Part shown: one piece after another, positions 15,618-24,604 of the stretch
How positions within the stretch are numbered: the first letter of the stretch is position 1
Layout: every line of letters starts with the position of its first letter
Origin: an uncultured Clostridia bacterium
Lineage (GTDB): Bacteria > Bacillota > Clostridia > UBA1381
Length of the DNA stretch: 45,021 nucleotides
Assembly (NCBI GenBank): GCA_947631085.1
Contig: CANRJY010000005.1
Span: forward strand, 89,976-134,996
Reading direction: 5' to 3'
Program-made: the position numbers and the translations under genes
The notes under the pieces: model-generated
Told to the model about the DNA's origin: nothing
Databases searched by the model: none
What the model saw: only the letters and a program-made list of their open reading frames with translations

Positions 15618-15986
15618 TCATTCGACGCATATTTTATCTTCTATATCCTCGAACATTTTGCTTCCTATACCGTCCACGAGCATTATGCCCTCTGTGGTCG
15701 CGAACGGACCGTTTTCGGTGCGGAAGGCTATAATCCGTTCCGACAGAGTTTCGCCTATTCCCTCGAGAGCGGCAAGCTCCTCGGCGGTGGCGGTATTTAT
15801 GTTGATTTTGCCGCCGCTCATTCCTCCGCGCGTCAGCGGAGCGGTGTATTCGTCGTCCGACACGGTGGAGGTTTCGATTATAAACGCGTCGTCGCCGTGA
15901 TTTTCTATATATGTTCCCGCCGTCGCGACCGCGATTATGCCAATGGCTATGAGCGCGTATTTTCCCCGCTTGCCGAGCCTTATCAT
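15618..15986 (-). CDS. ComEA-like helix-hairpin-helix protein, membrane anchored
   Basis: A 122-residue protein with an N-terminal membrane segment (KYALIAIGIIAVATAGTYI) and a C-terminal double helix-hairpin-helix domain starting INTATAEELAALEGIGE, as in ComEA DNA receptors. The frame extends to 16046, but the promoter -10 box (16023-16018) lies inside that stretch, so the true start is the ATG at 15986 with GGAGG nine bases upstream. It lacks the SLBB domain of long ComEA proteins. It is probably co-transcribed with the JAMM and E1 genes (21- and 5-base gaps). DNA binding at the outer face of the membrane is the family role; its link with the E1/JAMM pair is unclear. Confidence 0.8.
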   Translation of the reverse strand: MIRLGKRGKYALIAIGIIAVATAGTYIENHGDDAFIIETSTVSDDEYTAPLTRGGMSGGKININTATAEELAALEGIGETLSERIIAFRTENGPFATTEGIMLVDGIGSKMFEDIEDKICVE

Positions 15987-16017
15987 AGCTATCCGCCTCC
16001 GTTTCTTTTCTTTTACC

Positions 16018-16046
16018 ATTATATCACCGCTTATTTTTCGTGTCAA
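16018..16046 (-). promoter_or_regulatory. Consensus promoter of the ComEA-like/JAMM/E1 operon
   Basis: Minus strand TTGACA (16046-16041), 17-bp spacer, TATAAT (16023-16018); both hexamers perfect. It decides the start of the ComEA-like gene. Confidence 0.8.
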
Positions 16047-16070
16047 TTCGATTATATTTAAAATTATATA

Positions 16071-16099
16071 TTGACGAAAAAACGTTAAAATGATAAAAT
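16071..16099 (+). promoter_or_regulatory. Promoter of the serine hydrolase/esterase operon
   Basis: TTGACG (16071-16076), 17-bp spacer, TAAAAT (16094-16099). Divergent from the ComEA-like promoter 25 bp away. Confidence 0.6.
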
Positions 16100-16127
16100 A
16101 CGATTAATATCGAAGGGGGTGACGGAA

Positions 16128-17099
16128 ATGAAAAGAAGATTGCCGGCGATTATCGCGGCGGCTGTCGCTTTTGCCGCGTGCTTTATCGGCGCCGTTGTCA
16201 CATACGCGCCATGGACGCCCCTGTCCGCGCCCGACTCGGATTCTTCCGTGATGCGCATGAGCTTTTCTTTGCCGTCTCCGACTCCCGAAATGACTCCCGA
16301 GGCGGTTCTCGCCGCTGCGCTCAACATGGACGAGCTGCGGCAGTTGATTGAAACGGAAATAGCCTCGTCAGACGGCGTGTGGTCGGTATACGTCAAGGAT
16401 ATGGCGGCGGGCTCGGAAATACTTATAAACGACGCCCCGATGAAGGCGGCGAGCGTTATGAAGCTTTTCGTTATGGGAGCGGCGTTCGACAATATTCAGA
16501 ACGGGGTTTTCGAATACGGCGACATCAAGGACGATATGTATTATATGATAACGGAAAGCTCCAACGAAAGCGCGAACACGATACTCTACACTCTCGGCGG
16601 CGGCAGCTACGCCGACGGTATCGCCAAGGTAAACGAATTTAACGTAAAATACGGCTTTAACGAAAAAACAGTGGAATATAACGGCTTCGATAACCCCGAT
16701 ACGGTCGTGGGCGGCAGCTTCAACGTGACCTCCGCGCTCGACTGCGGCAGGATGCTCGACGCAATCTACAACGGCAGCTGCGTGTCGCCGGAAACGTCGC
16801 AGCAGATGCTCGAGCTTCTTAAGGAGCAGCAGACCGACTACAAGCTTGTGTATAATCTGCCCAAGCAAATAGTCGTGGCGAATAAGTCGGGGGAGATGGA
16901 CGAGGTCGAAAACGACGTGGGAATAGTTTATTCTCCGGAGCGCGATTACATAATATGCGTGCTGTCCAACAGCTGGTCGGACGACGCCGAGGCGATTGAG
17001 ACCATACAGGATATATCGCAGACCACATACGAATTTTTCAATCCCGACAGTCAGGAATACTCCTTAGTGGTCGGTGAACCCGAGCCGGCAGAGGAATGA
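16128..17099 (+). CDS. Class A beta-lactamase-like serine hydrolase
   Basis: A 323-residue exported protein with an N-terminal membrane anchor or signal (about 5-24), a Pro/Thr-rich linker and a penicillin-binding-type serine hydrolase domain. The three active-site motifs are visible: SVMK (Ser109, Lys112), SSN (144-146, the SDN equivalent) and KSG (253-255, the KTG equivalent). It may be a beta-lactamase or a DD-peptidase-like enzyme acting on peptidoglycan; substitution of Asp by Ser in the second motif and absence of a clear Omega-loop ExxxN argue against simply calling it a resistance gene. Start chosen at the ATG 16128 (GAAGGGGG eight bases upstream) instead of the GTG at 16119. In operon with the esterase 22 bases downstream. 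Confidence 0.78.
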   Translation: MKRRLPAIIAAAVAFAACFIGAVVTYAPWTPLSAPDSDSSVMRMSFSLPSPTPEMTPEAVLAAALNMDELRQLIETEIASSDGVWSVYVKDMAAGSEILINDAPMKAASVMKLFVMGAAFDNIQNGVFEYGDIKDDMYYMITESSNESANTILYTLGGGSYADGIAKVNEFNVKYGFNEKTVEYNGFDNPDTVVGGSFNVTSALDCGRMLDAIYNGSCVSPETSQQMLELLKEQQTDYKLVYNLPKQIVVANKSGEMDEVENDVGIVYSPERDYIICVLSNSWSDDAEAIETIQDISQTTYEFFNPDSQEYSLVVGEPEPAEE

Positions 17100-17121
17100 C
17101 ATGACAAAAGGAAGGGTATAA

Positions 17122-18027
17122 ATGAGTATAAGATATAAAATCGCGGAACGAATCATAAACAGGAGGAATATGTTCGTAAGCTTCAAGGGTACCGAGGCGG
17201 AAGTACTCAAAAGACTCGAGATAAATCATCGCCGCAGCCTGCCCGACGCCATGCGCGAAAGCTTCCGCGTGACGGAAACGGATCGCGGCGGATACAGCCT
17301 GTTTAAAATCGAGCCGAAGAACGGCTCGGACGGCAGGGCGGTGCTGTTCATTCACGGCGGAGGCGGGATCATGCGTCCGACGCCCTTCCATTATAAAATG
17401 GCGGCGAATTTGGTAAACGGCACCGGAGCCGCGCTGTACCTCCCTCTGTACCCGCTTGCGCCCGAGCACAACGCGAAGGAATCGTATGAGTGCGTCAGGG
17501 AGGTCTATGCCGATATACTCGGCGGGTACGCGCCCGAATGTACGGCTGTGGTCGGCGACAGCGCCGGTGCGGTGATGGCGTCGGCTCTTATAAGCCTGGC
17601 GGAGCGCAAGCCCTCGTGCGCGGTGCTTATCTCTCCGGCCGTTGGCGTGGACAGGAGCGATCCGGAATTTGAAAAGGCGCGGCGGCGCGATATAATTCTT
17701 TCATATAATATGCTGGATTTTATCGGCAAATATTGGAGCGCGGGCATTGATCCGAAAAGCGTTTACACAGACGCGATGTCGGCTGATTATGCCGGATTTC
17801 CGCCGGTTCTGCTGTTTTACGGCACGAACGAGATGTTTTATCCGGGTATGGCGGCGTATACGGAAAAGATCCGCGGCGGCGGAGCCGAATTGACCGTCCG
17901 CGAAGGACGCGGCATGTTTCACGACTGGGCGATATCAGACGCGTATCCGGAGGGAAAAAAGGCGATCGGCGAAATATGCGGCTTTATTTTGAAAAAAACC
18001 TCGAAAACAGGGCAAAATCAGTCTTAA
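17122..18027 (+). CDS. Alpha/beta hydrolase, hormone-sensitive-lipase (fold-3) family esterase
   Basis: A 301-residue esterase. The oxyanion-hole motif HGGGG begins at His78, the nucleophile is Ser147 in GDSAG, and the catalytic His267 is in MFHDWAI; the acid is probably the Asp/Glu in LLFYGTNEMFYPG. These are the hallmarks of the HSL/Abhydrolase_3 family. No signal peptide. GGAAGGG precedes the ATG. It follows the serine hydrolase gene by 22 bases and shares its promoter. Likely hydrolyses short acyl or acetyl esters; with the pectin locus next door, sugar deacetylation is possible but unproven. Confidence 0.82.
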   Translation: MSIRYKIAERIINRRNMFVSFKGTEAEVLKRLEINHRRSLPDAMRESFRVTETDRGGYSLFKIEPKNGSDGRAVLFIHGGGGIMRPTPFHYKMAANLVNGTGAALYLPLYPLAPEHNAKESYECVREVYADILGGYAPECTAVVGDSAGAVMASALISLAERKPSCAVLISPAVGVDRSDPEFEKARRRDIILSYNMLDFIGKYWSAGIDPKSVYTDAMSADYAGFPPVLLFYGTNEMFYPGMAAYTEKIRGGGAELTVREGRGMFHDWAISDAYPEGKKAIGEICGFILKKTSKTGQNQS

Positions 18028-18106
18028 TATCAAAACAAAACGGAGGGTCATGCTAAAATTTGCACAAAAAACACTGAAAATTATACACCTAATTTATGAA
18101 AAACAC

Positions 18107-18135
18107 TTTAAAATTTTACAAAAATGTGTTACAAT
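18107..18135 (+). promoter_or_regulatory. Probable promoter of the PL11 lyase gene
   Basis: TTTAAA (18107-18112), 17-bp spacer, TACAAT (18130-18135), giving a leader of about 65 bases. The surrounding 18028-18205 is AT-rich and otherwise empty. Confidence 0.45.
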
Positions 18136-18205
18136 AAAGAAAATTATCACTATGCCCTACGGCAAATAAAAGTGATGCATCCGAAATAAAAAGGGAGGAG
18201 ATTTA

Positions 18206-20938
18206 ATGATGTTTAACATTAAAAAGAACATAAGAAAAGCCGGAATTTCCGCACTTGTTCTTGCTCAGATCGCGGCGTGCGGCGTAATCGCGCCGATGTC
18301 GGCAAGCGCTTTTGCGGGCAGCGCCATCACAAGAAACATGGAAAATCTTGATAGAGGCGTTGTTGCGACAAAGACGAACGACGGCGTTCTCGTTATGTGG
18401 AGAAGACTCGGCACAGAGCCGGCTGACACAGAGTTCACGCTGTACAAGAATGATCAGGAACTCACAAAGGGAGCTATTACAAACTATCTTGACGCGAGCG
18501 GAACAACGTCGGATAAGTATACTGTAGTATGCAACGGCACAATGTCAAAGACGGTTGACGTTTGGGAGAACGGATACCTTGATATTCCTATGGGCGAAAC
18601 GCCTGAGAGCGACGTTGTCCAGATGGACAGAAACGGCGTTTATATCGGTTCATACGCACCGGGCGATGCTTCGTACGGTGACCTCGACGGCGACGGCGAA
18701 TACGAAATCGTAGTAATGTGGAATCCTTCGGACGCTAAGGATGCGGCGACGACGGGTCAGACAGGTTTGGTATTTGTTGACGCTTACAAGCTCGACGGCA
18801 CACAGCTTTGGAGAATTAACATGGGTCCGAACATCCGCGCGGGTCAGCACGATACAATGTTCGCTATAGCTGACTACGATAACGACGGTAAGGCAGAGCT
18901 TATCTTCAGAACGGCTGACGGTACCGTAGACGGTACGGGCGTTATGATAGGCGACGCTGAAAAGGGTACGACATATGAGAACAGCTGGGCTGCTCTGAAC
19001 TATGGTAAAAACCTTCAGGGACCTCTTTATGTAACGCTTTTCGACGGTGAAACAGGTAAGGCTGAAGACACCACGGAGTTCGTTGCAAACAACAAGGTTG
19101 GCGACGTAAGCGAGACATATAAGTGGGGCGATAACTTCGGTAACAGATCGGAAAGATACAACGCGACTGTTGCTTATCTTGACGGCGCAAATCCGTCGGC
19201 TATCCTCGGCAGAGGCTATTACGGCGGTAAGGACGTAGGCCCGGGTCGTACATCCGTATCTGCTTACGGCGTATCGGGCGGCAAGCTGAAGTTATTATGG
19301 AACTTCGATACAACAAAGGACGGTTCCGAGTACATCGGTCAAGGTAACCACCAGATGGAAGCCGGCGACGCTGACGGCGACGGCAAGGACGAAATCTTCA
19401 CAGGTGCTTTAACGCTTGATGATAACGGTAAGGTTCTCTGGTGCTCGGGCTACGGTCACGGCGACGCTATGCACCTCGGCGACTTCGATCCGACTCATGA
19501 AGGACTTGAGTTCATGAAGGTAAACGAGGAAGGCGAGCACGCTTACAATACGGCTCTCGGGGCTGACACAGCTATGCACGGCGCGGATGAAACGTCTCAG
19601 ATTTGGGGTATGACTGTTCATGAAGCTGCTACAGGTAAGCTGATACAGTCACACAACGGCGTTAAGGATACAGGTCGTGGTATGATAGCTAACATCGGTT
19701 ACGGTGATAAGTGGTACGCTACATGGGCTGCGGGTTCAACTGGCTATTGGGACAGCGACGGTAACGCACTTCCCGACTTAGGCGCTTCGATGAACGGCAG
19801 AATTTACTGGGACGGCGACCTCCAGGATGAGCTTCAGGACCACAACGGCACAGAGGTTACTCTTACAAAGTGGAACGACAGCTCAAAGAAGTTTGATGAA
19901 ATCTTTGTTGCTCCTGGTTCACACGAAATCAACGGAACAAAGGGTAACATGAACGCTCAGGGCGACCTTATCGGCGACTGGAGAGAGGAAATCGTTTCCT
20001 ATACAGTTCTTGACGAGAAATCGGATTCCAAGCCGATGACGATCAAGGGCGACTGGGATAAGGACGTAGAGGTTGAGCTTACAAGCACGGTTTACACATA
20101 TGGTATGAGAATCTATGTAACACCGTATCCGACAAACTACAACTTCTATACTCTCGCTCATGACGACATTTACAGAAACTCGTCAGGCGCATATTCGAAC
20201 TGCTATAACCAGCCGCCTCATGTAAGCTGGTACATGAATGATGCTATTTCAGGCTCGACATACACAACTCAGCCTGAAGCAAACATCAAGCTCGTAGGCA
20301 ACGACTACACTGCTCCGGCATTTGACGCTTCACTGCTTCCGGCTGCAGGCGCTTCTTCAACGCCGTCACAGCCGTCACAGTCGACAACTCCGTCAAGCGG
20401 TGCTCCGTTCACGGATACAAACGGTCACTGGGCTAAGGAATACATCGATGAGATGTATCTCGCAAAGATTGTAACGGGTGTAACCGATACAACATACGAG
20501 CCCGAGAGCCAGGTTACAAGAGCGGAGTTTGCAACTCTTATCTCAAGAGCGGTAGGCCTTAACGCTTCAAACAGCGATTCGGGTCACTGGGCAACAAACT
20601 ATGTAAACGCTATTAAGGAAGCAGGTCTTGTAGACGCATCTATCCCGATGGCAACGGATGCTGATTTGGATTCTCCGATTTCAAGAGAGGAAATGGCGTC
20701 AATGGTTACAAAGGGCGCGGCTTACAAGAACGTTGAGCCTTCAGTTTCAGCTGAGAACGCGTTTATAGACGCTGATCAGATTTCAGCATGGGCTGTTCAG
20801 GATGTTAAGAACGCGGTTGCATTAGGTATCATCAACGGTATCAATACAGACGCGGGAACAGAGTTCCAGCCGAAGAACAACGCTACAAGAGCTGAAGCGG
20901 CTACAATGCTTTCAAGAATGCTTGCAGCGATTAAGTAA
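18206..20938 (+). CDS. Cell-surface rhamnogalacturonan lyase (PL11) with three SLH motifs
   Basis: A 910-residue secreted enzyme. Signal peptide about 1-37 (cleavage near SASAFA); a PL11 catalytic region about 38-700 with repeated calcium-type motifs (DLDGDGEYE, DYDNDGKAE, DADGDGKDE) typical of its eight-bladed propeller, and conserved GDWREEIV and TYGMRIYVTPYPTNYNFYTL; a Ser/Thr/Pro linker (about 712-732); three C-terminal S-layer homology motifs (PFTDTNGHWAKEYI onward). PL11 enzymes cleave the rhamnose-galacturonate backbone of rhamnogalacturonan I by beta-elimination, leaving an unsaturated end. The SLH motifs tether it to cell-wall polymer. Codon choice is strongly biased (GCT, AAG, AGA), suggesting high expression. 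It opens the pectin-use locus. Confidence 0.92.
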   Translation: MMFNIKKNIRKAGISALVLAQIAACGVIAPMSASAFAGSAITRNMENLDRGVVATKTNDGVLVMWRRLGTEPADTEFTLYKNDQELTKGAITNYLDASGTTSDKYTVVCNGTMSKTVDVWENGYLDIPMGETPESDVVQMDRNGVYIGSYAPGDASYGDLDGDGEYEIVVMWNPSDAKDAATTGQTGLVFVDAYKLDGTQLWRINMGPNIRAGQHDTMFAIADYDNDGKAELIFRTADGTVDGTGVMIGDAEKGTTYENSWAALNYGKNLQGPLYVTLFDGETGKAEDTTEFVANNKVGDVSETYKWGDNFGNRSERYNATVAYLDGANPSAILGRGYYGGKDVGPGRTSVSAYGVSGGKLKLLWNFDTTKDGSEYIGQGNHQMEAGDADGDGKDEIFTGALTLDDNGKVLWCSGYGHGDAMHLGDFDPTHEGLEFMKVNEEGEHAYNTALGADTAMHGADETSQIWGMTVHEAATGKLIQSHNGVKDTGRGMIANIGYGDKWYATWAAGSTGYWDSDGNALPDLGASMNGRIYWDGDLQDELQDHNGTEVTLTKWNDSSKKFDEIFVAPGSHEINGTKGNMNAQGDLIGDWREEIVSYTVLDEKSDSKPMTIKGDWDKDVEVELTSTVYTYGMRIYVTPYPTNYNFYTLAHDDIYRNSSGAYSNCYNQPPHVSWYMNDAISGSTYTTQPEANIKLVGNDYTAPAFDASLLPAAGASSTPSQPSQSTTPSSGAPFTDTNGHWAKEYIDEMYLAKIVTGVTDTTYEPESQVTRAEFATLISRAVGLNASNSDSGHWATNYVNAIKEAGLVDASIPMATDADLDSPISREEMASMVTKGAAYKNVEPSVSAENAFIDADQISAWAVQDVKNAVALGIINGINTDAGTEFQPKNNATRAEAATMLSRMLAAIK

Positions 20939-20966
20939 TTTAACTTAATAAAACAAGAATCAACAG

Positions 20967-20999
20967 ATCCGTCGGAGCGCTGCTCCGGCGGATTTTTTT
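20967..20999 (+). terminator. Intrinsic terminator after the PL11 lyase
   Basis: A 12-bp stem with one G-T pair (20967-20978 with 20982-20993), GCT loop, and six T residues. Confidence 0.85.
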
Positions 21000-21023
21000 G
21001 CCGCCGCGGCGTAATTCTTTTCG

Positions 21024-21052
21024 TTGACAACCGCGGCCATGTGCGGTATAAT
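21024..21052 (+). promoter_or_regulatory. Consensus promoter of the GH105 gene
   Basis: TTGACA (21024-21029), 17-bp spacer, TATAAT (21047-21052), perfect hexamers. Confidence 0.8.
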
Positions 21053-21088
21053 ATAAGTAAGGAAATTTTTATCAAAGGAGTGAAAAAT

Positions 21089-23236
21089 ATGGGCTATTAT
21101 TTTGATGATTCCGTGAGCATAAACGCTTACGAAGGGACTGATCCGCAGGCGATATTGTCGTCTCTCGCGTACCGCTACATGGGACAAAATCTGAAACACG
21201 GTCTTTATTACCGCGCGTATACAAACAACGGCATCGTCCGCACTACGGACTACCGCTATCTTGTCGATTTTAACAAGATTTATCCGAACGCGAAAAGCAA
21301 GGACTGCGTCTGGGCGTTCGCGGCGACCTACAGCGACGGCGACGCGAATTTCGGCTTCGATATCAACTGCTTCGGGCCTATGGAAATGTATGTAAACGGC
21401 GAGCAGGTGTATAAGTCGGACATTTTCAAGGAGAGATATTCCGAAACGGCGACACGCATTTTCTTTAATGTCCACAAGGGCTGGAACGATATCCGCATCA
21501 AGTTCAAGAAAACTATGGCGGGCTTCGGCTCGCAGTTCGGAACGTGGATAGGTAAGTGGGATTTCTACACTATTATGCCGACAAAGGAGCGTATGGGCAG
21601 AGAGGGCTTCGTGTTCACCGAGCTCGTCCCCGACGACTACGAGCCGCAGTTCGAGATTGGTATGAGCGAGAAGGATTTCGATAAGAAGCTTTATCCCGAA
21701 ACGGAATGGTCGGACGATGAGAAGAAAAAGGGCTGTCTCACCCGTATGTTCGGAACGCCCGAGGGCAAGTACGCGGTAGGCTACGCGAAGGTATTTTTCG
21801 ACGATATCAAGGATACAAAGCATAAAATAACGCTCGACACGCTCGGCGAAACCGTTGTTTATCTGAATAAAAAGGAGATATTCAAAACAAACGGCGGCAA
21901 GAAAACATTCGAGATCGACGCGCAGCTCGGAGAGTACGATTTGCATGTAAAATGCGTATGCGGCGGCGACTGGGGCTACACGCTCGAATGTCCGACGGGC
22001 GAGCTCAGAAACGCGGCGCGCGTTAAGGGTACGGACGATATATGGATGTACATAGGCGCGTTCGACGCGGATTACGATTTCCCGTTCGACAAGGCTTCGG
22101 ATATGCTCCACGTTGTCGGCGAGCCGAAAACCTACTGGCGTCTCGACGAGCCTGACACGTTCGTAAGACCGTACAACGAAAACACGCTGTTCGGAAAGTG
22201 GAATTATCCGCTCGGCGTTACGATGTACGGACTTCTCCACACAGCTATGCTTATCGGCTCGGAGGACATTAAGAAATACATAAAGGAACACGTTCAGCTT
22301 TGCATTGACACGTTCGAATACGCTATGTGGGACAAGGAGCAGTACGGCGGCGCTACGTCGATACACAATCTGCTCACGTCGATCGACAGCCTTGACGACT
22401 GCGGCTCGTTCGCGTCGACAATGCTCGAGGTCCACAAGTATCTCGGGCTCAAGGACGTAAAGGTCGTCGCGGATTATGTCGGCGACTACATTTACAACCA
22501 TCAGGACAGGCTCGAGGACGGCACGTTCTGGCGCAAGGACATGATGCACCACTTCCACAACCTTACAATGTGGGCTGACGACCTCTACATGAGCGTCCCG
22601 TTCCTGACGCGCTACTACGAATTTACAGGCGACCAAAAGTATATCGACGACGCGGCGAACCAGTTCTTCGGCTTCAAGAAGCGCTTATTCATGCCGGAGC
22701 AGAGCATAATGTCGCACGTTTACGACTTCAAATACGACACAAAGACAAATGTTCCGTGGGGACGCGGAAACGGCTGGGTCGTATTCTCAATGACGGAGCT
22801 CCTCGAAAAGCTGCCTGAGGATCACCCGAAGAGAAACGACCTTATCGAGTTTTTGAACACTCTCTGCGAGGGCTATCTCAAGCTCCAGGACGAGGACGGA
22901 ATGTGGCATCAGGTAATAACGGATTGGGACAGCTACCCCGAAACGTCATGCACGTCGATGTTCATTTACGCGTTCTCGCGCGGAATCCGCTTCGGCTGGC
23001 TCAGAGAGCCCGAAAAGTATGTGAAGGCTATTTACAAGGGCTGGGAGGCTATTTCAAAGACGAGCGTTGACAGAGGCGGAAACGTATACGGCGTGTGCCG
23101 CGGCTCGGAGTTCTCGTTTATACCCGATTATTATAAGTACGAGCTCGGCTGGAACTTAAACGACACGCACGGAACGGGCATTGTTATGCTTGCCGGAATC
23201 GAGGTTATAAGACTCGGCGAATTTTTGAATAAATAA
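21089..23236 (+). CDS. GH105 unsaturated rhamnogalacturonyl hydrolase with N-terminal extension
   Basis: A 715-residue cytoplasmic enzyme (no signal peptide). The C-terminal part (about 350-712) is an alpha6/alpha6 barrel of the GH105 (YteR/YesR) type: the segment MWADDLYMSVPFL near residue 496 carries the catalytic Asp, WGRGNGWVVFSM near 556 and DSYPETSCTSMF follow. It removes the 4,5-unsaturated galacturonate left by rhamnogalacturonan lyases. The first 320 residues or so are extra compared with YteR (about 370 residues); they look beta-rich (FGFDINCFGPMEMYVNGEQV), possibly accessory sandwich domains. The upstream in-frame start at 21041 lies within the promoter; GGAG precedes the ATG at 21089. 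Confidence 0.88.
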   Translation: MGYYFDDSVSINAYEGTDPQAILSSLAYRYMGQNLKHGLYYRAYTNNGIVRTTDYRYLVDFNKIYPNAKSKDCVWAFAATYSDGDANFGFDINCFGPMEMYVNGEQVYKSDIFKERYSETATRIFFNVHKGWNDIRIKFKKTMAGFGSQFGTWIGKWDFYTIMPTKERMGREGFVFTELVPDDYEPQFEIGMSEKDFDKKLYPETEWSDDEKKKGCLTRMFGTPEGKYAVGYAKVFFDDIKDTKHKITLDTLGETVVYLNKKEIFKTNGGKKTFEIDAQLGEYDLHVKCVCGGDWGYTLECPTGELRNAARVKGTDDIWMYIGAFDADYDFPFDKASDMLHVVGEPKTYWRLDEPDTFVRPYNENTLFGKWNYPLGVTMYGLLHTAMLIGSEDIKKYIKEHVQLCIDTFEYAMWDKEQYGGATSIHNLLTSIDSLDDCGSFASTMLEVHKYLGLKDVKVVADYVGDYIYNHQDRLEDGTFWRKDMMHHFHNLTMWADDLYMSVPFLTRYYEFTGDQKYIDDAANQFFGFKKRLFMPEQSIMSHVYDFKYDTKTNVPWGRGNGWVVFSMTELLEKLPEDHPKRNDLIEFLNTLCEGYLKLQDEDGMWHQVITDWDSYPETSCTSMFIYAFSRGIRFGWLREPEKYVKAIYKGWEAISKTSVDRGGNVYGVCRGSEFSFIPDYYKYELGWNLNDTHGTGIVMLAGIEVIRLGEFLNK

Positions 23237-23258
23237 ACATTTAGTGAATATTCACAAA

Positions 23259-23291
23259 GAAAAAGAAGGATTTTAAAATCCTTCTTTTTTC
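23259..23291. terminator. Intrinsic terminator after the GH105 gene
   Basis: A perfect 30-bp palindrome (AAAAAGAAGGATTTT and complement, 23260-23289) ending in T residues; symmetrical, so active on either strand. Confidence 0.75.
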
Positions 23292-23439
23292 TATAGTAAA
23301 ATTGAACAAAAAAAACGGATTTTTTTATAGACTTTTGTTAATAAAAAAGATAGTATAAGTAATGCGACATTACATTTTTGATATGTTATAAAAAGGTACA
23401 ATGGTTAAATCTCACAAAAAATTAAAAAAAATTTTTATA

Positions 23440-23494
23440 TTTGCAATATTTTTCACAAAAATCTATTGCAAAATTAATCAAAATGTACTATAAT
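23440..23494 (+). promoter_or_regulatory. Promoter and candidate operator of the sugar transporter operon
   Basis: TTGCAA (23466-23471), 17-bp spacer, TATAAT (23489-23494). A 9-bp inverted repeat TTTGCAATA (23440-23448) / TATTGCAAA (23464-23472), 15 bp apart, overlaps the -35 box and may bind a sugar-responsive regulator. The 367-base gap from 23237 to 23603 otherwise holds the GH105 terminator, AT-rich DNA, and an untranslated leader of about 100 bases. Confidence 0.45.
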
Positions 23495-23603
23495 ATATGT
23501 ATCAAATTCATTGTTTGTGCAATTTGTAGAGCTTTGTGGGGAAACCGTGCTTTTTGCATGAACGTGACGTAATGATTTTATTACTTTTTAGGGAGGTTTT
23601 AAG

Positions 23604-24581
23604 ATGGCAAAAACTCAAAAGGTTCAGCTTACTCCTCAGGAGAAGGCTGTCGCCAAGCAAAAAAAATGGACACGGATAAAAAGAGATAAGTGGATGTATC
23701 TTTTGCTGCTTCCGGGCTTTCTCTATTTTATCGTCTTCAAAATTGTTCCTATGTGGGGCGTTTTAATCGCGTTTAAGGATTATTACGCGGGTATGCCGTT
23801 CTTTACGCTTGAGCACTGGATAGGATTTAGAAACTTCACCGATTTCTTCGGCGATTCGAGCTTCCTGCAGCTGTTGAGAAATACGCTTATCATTTCGTTC
23901 ATGAACCTGATATTCTATTTCCCGCTGCCGATTGTTCTTGCTCTCTTACTGAACGAAATCAAGGTACAGTGGTATAAAAAGGCGTTACAGACGCTCGTAT
24001 ATGTACCGCACTTCGTATCTATGGTTGTCATCGCATCTATTTCGTTCATGTTGTTAAAGACACCTTCAATGGAAGGCGCTTCGGGCGGTGGTCTTTATGA
24101 GATCATAAAGGCTATGACGGGTAAAGAGGTAAACATCCTCGGAAGCCCGACGGCAATCTACTGGATACTCCTTATTCAGAATATCTGGAAGGAAACAGGT
24201 TGGGGCACGATCATCTTCCTCGCGGCTCTCGCCGGCGTTGACGTTGAGCAGTACGAGGCGGCTATCGTGGACGGCGCAAACCGTTTCCAGCAGCTCATTT
24301 ACATAACAGTCCCCGCAATCTTAGGCACAATCGTTACAATGTTCATTCTGCGTATGGGAAGCGTTCTCGATACAGGTTTCGAGCAGATCATCCTTATGCA
24401 GAACGAGCTGAACAGAAATACTTCGGAAACGTTCGATACATACGTTTACCAGGTAGGTAGAATCCAGGGTAACTACGGTTATTCAACGGCGGTTGGTTTG
24501 TTCAAGTCCATAATCAGTATCATCTGTATTCAGACTGCTAACACGCTCGCTAAGAAGGCCGGTCAGACCGGATTGTACTAA
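23604..24581 (+). CDS. Carbohydrate ABC transporter permease (LplB/YteP type)
   Basis: A 325-residue inner-membrane permease with about six membrane spans. The N-terminal basic segment followed by WMYLLLLPGFLYFIVFKIVPM is typical of the LplB/YteP group. The EAA loop that contacts the ATPase is EQYEAAIVDGANRFQQLIYI (about 213-232). GGGAGG precedes the ATG. It pairs with the next permease and the binding protein. In Bacillus the YteP-YtcP-YtcQ system imports rhamnogalacturonan fragments, and the neighbouring PL11 and GH105 genes support the same cargo here. The shared MsmX-like ATPase is not in this window. Confidence 0.9.
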   Translation: MAKTQKVQLTPQEKAVAKQKKWTRIKRDKWMYLLLLPGFLYFIVFKIVPMWGVLIAFKDYYAGMPFFTLEHWIGFRNFTDFFGDSSFLQLLRNTLIISFMNLIFYFPLPIVLALLLNEIKVQWYKKALQTLVYVPHFVSMVVIASISFMLLKTPSMEGASGGGLYEIIKAMTGKEVNILGSPTAIYWILLIQNIWKETGWGTIIFLAALAGVDVEQYEAAIVDGANRFQQLIYITVPAILGTIVTMFILRMGSVLDTGFEQIILMQNELNRNTSETFDTYVYQVGRIQGNYGYSTAVGLFKSIISIICIQTANTLAKKAGQTGLY

Positions 24582-24604
24582 TACGGGAAGGAGAGTGGAA
24601 ATCA

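Noticed and set aside
16128..17099. Antibiotic-resistance beta-lactamase
   Set aside because: The motifs fit the superfamily only loosely; with a substituted SDN motif and no clear Omega loop, a resistance call is not supported.
20960..22636. A 558-codon open frame on the minus strand
   Set aside because: It lies opposite the GH105 gene, has no ribosome site, and its translation is low in recognisable structure. It is a by-product of the GH105 codon pattern.
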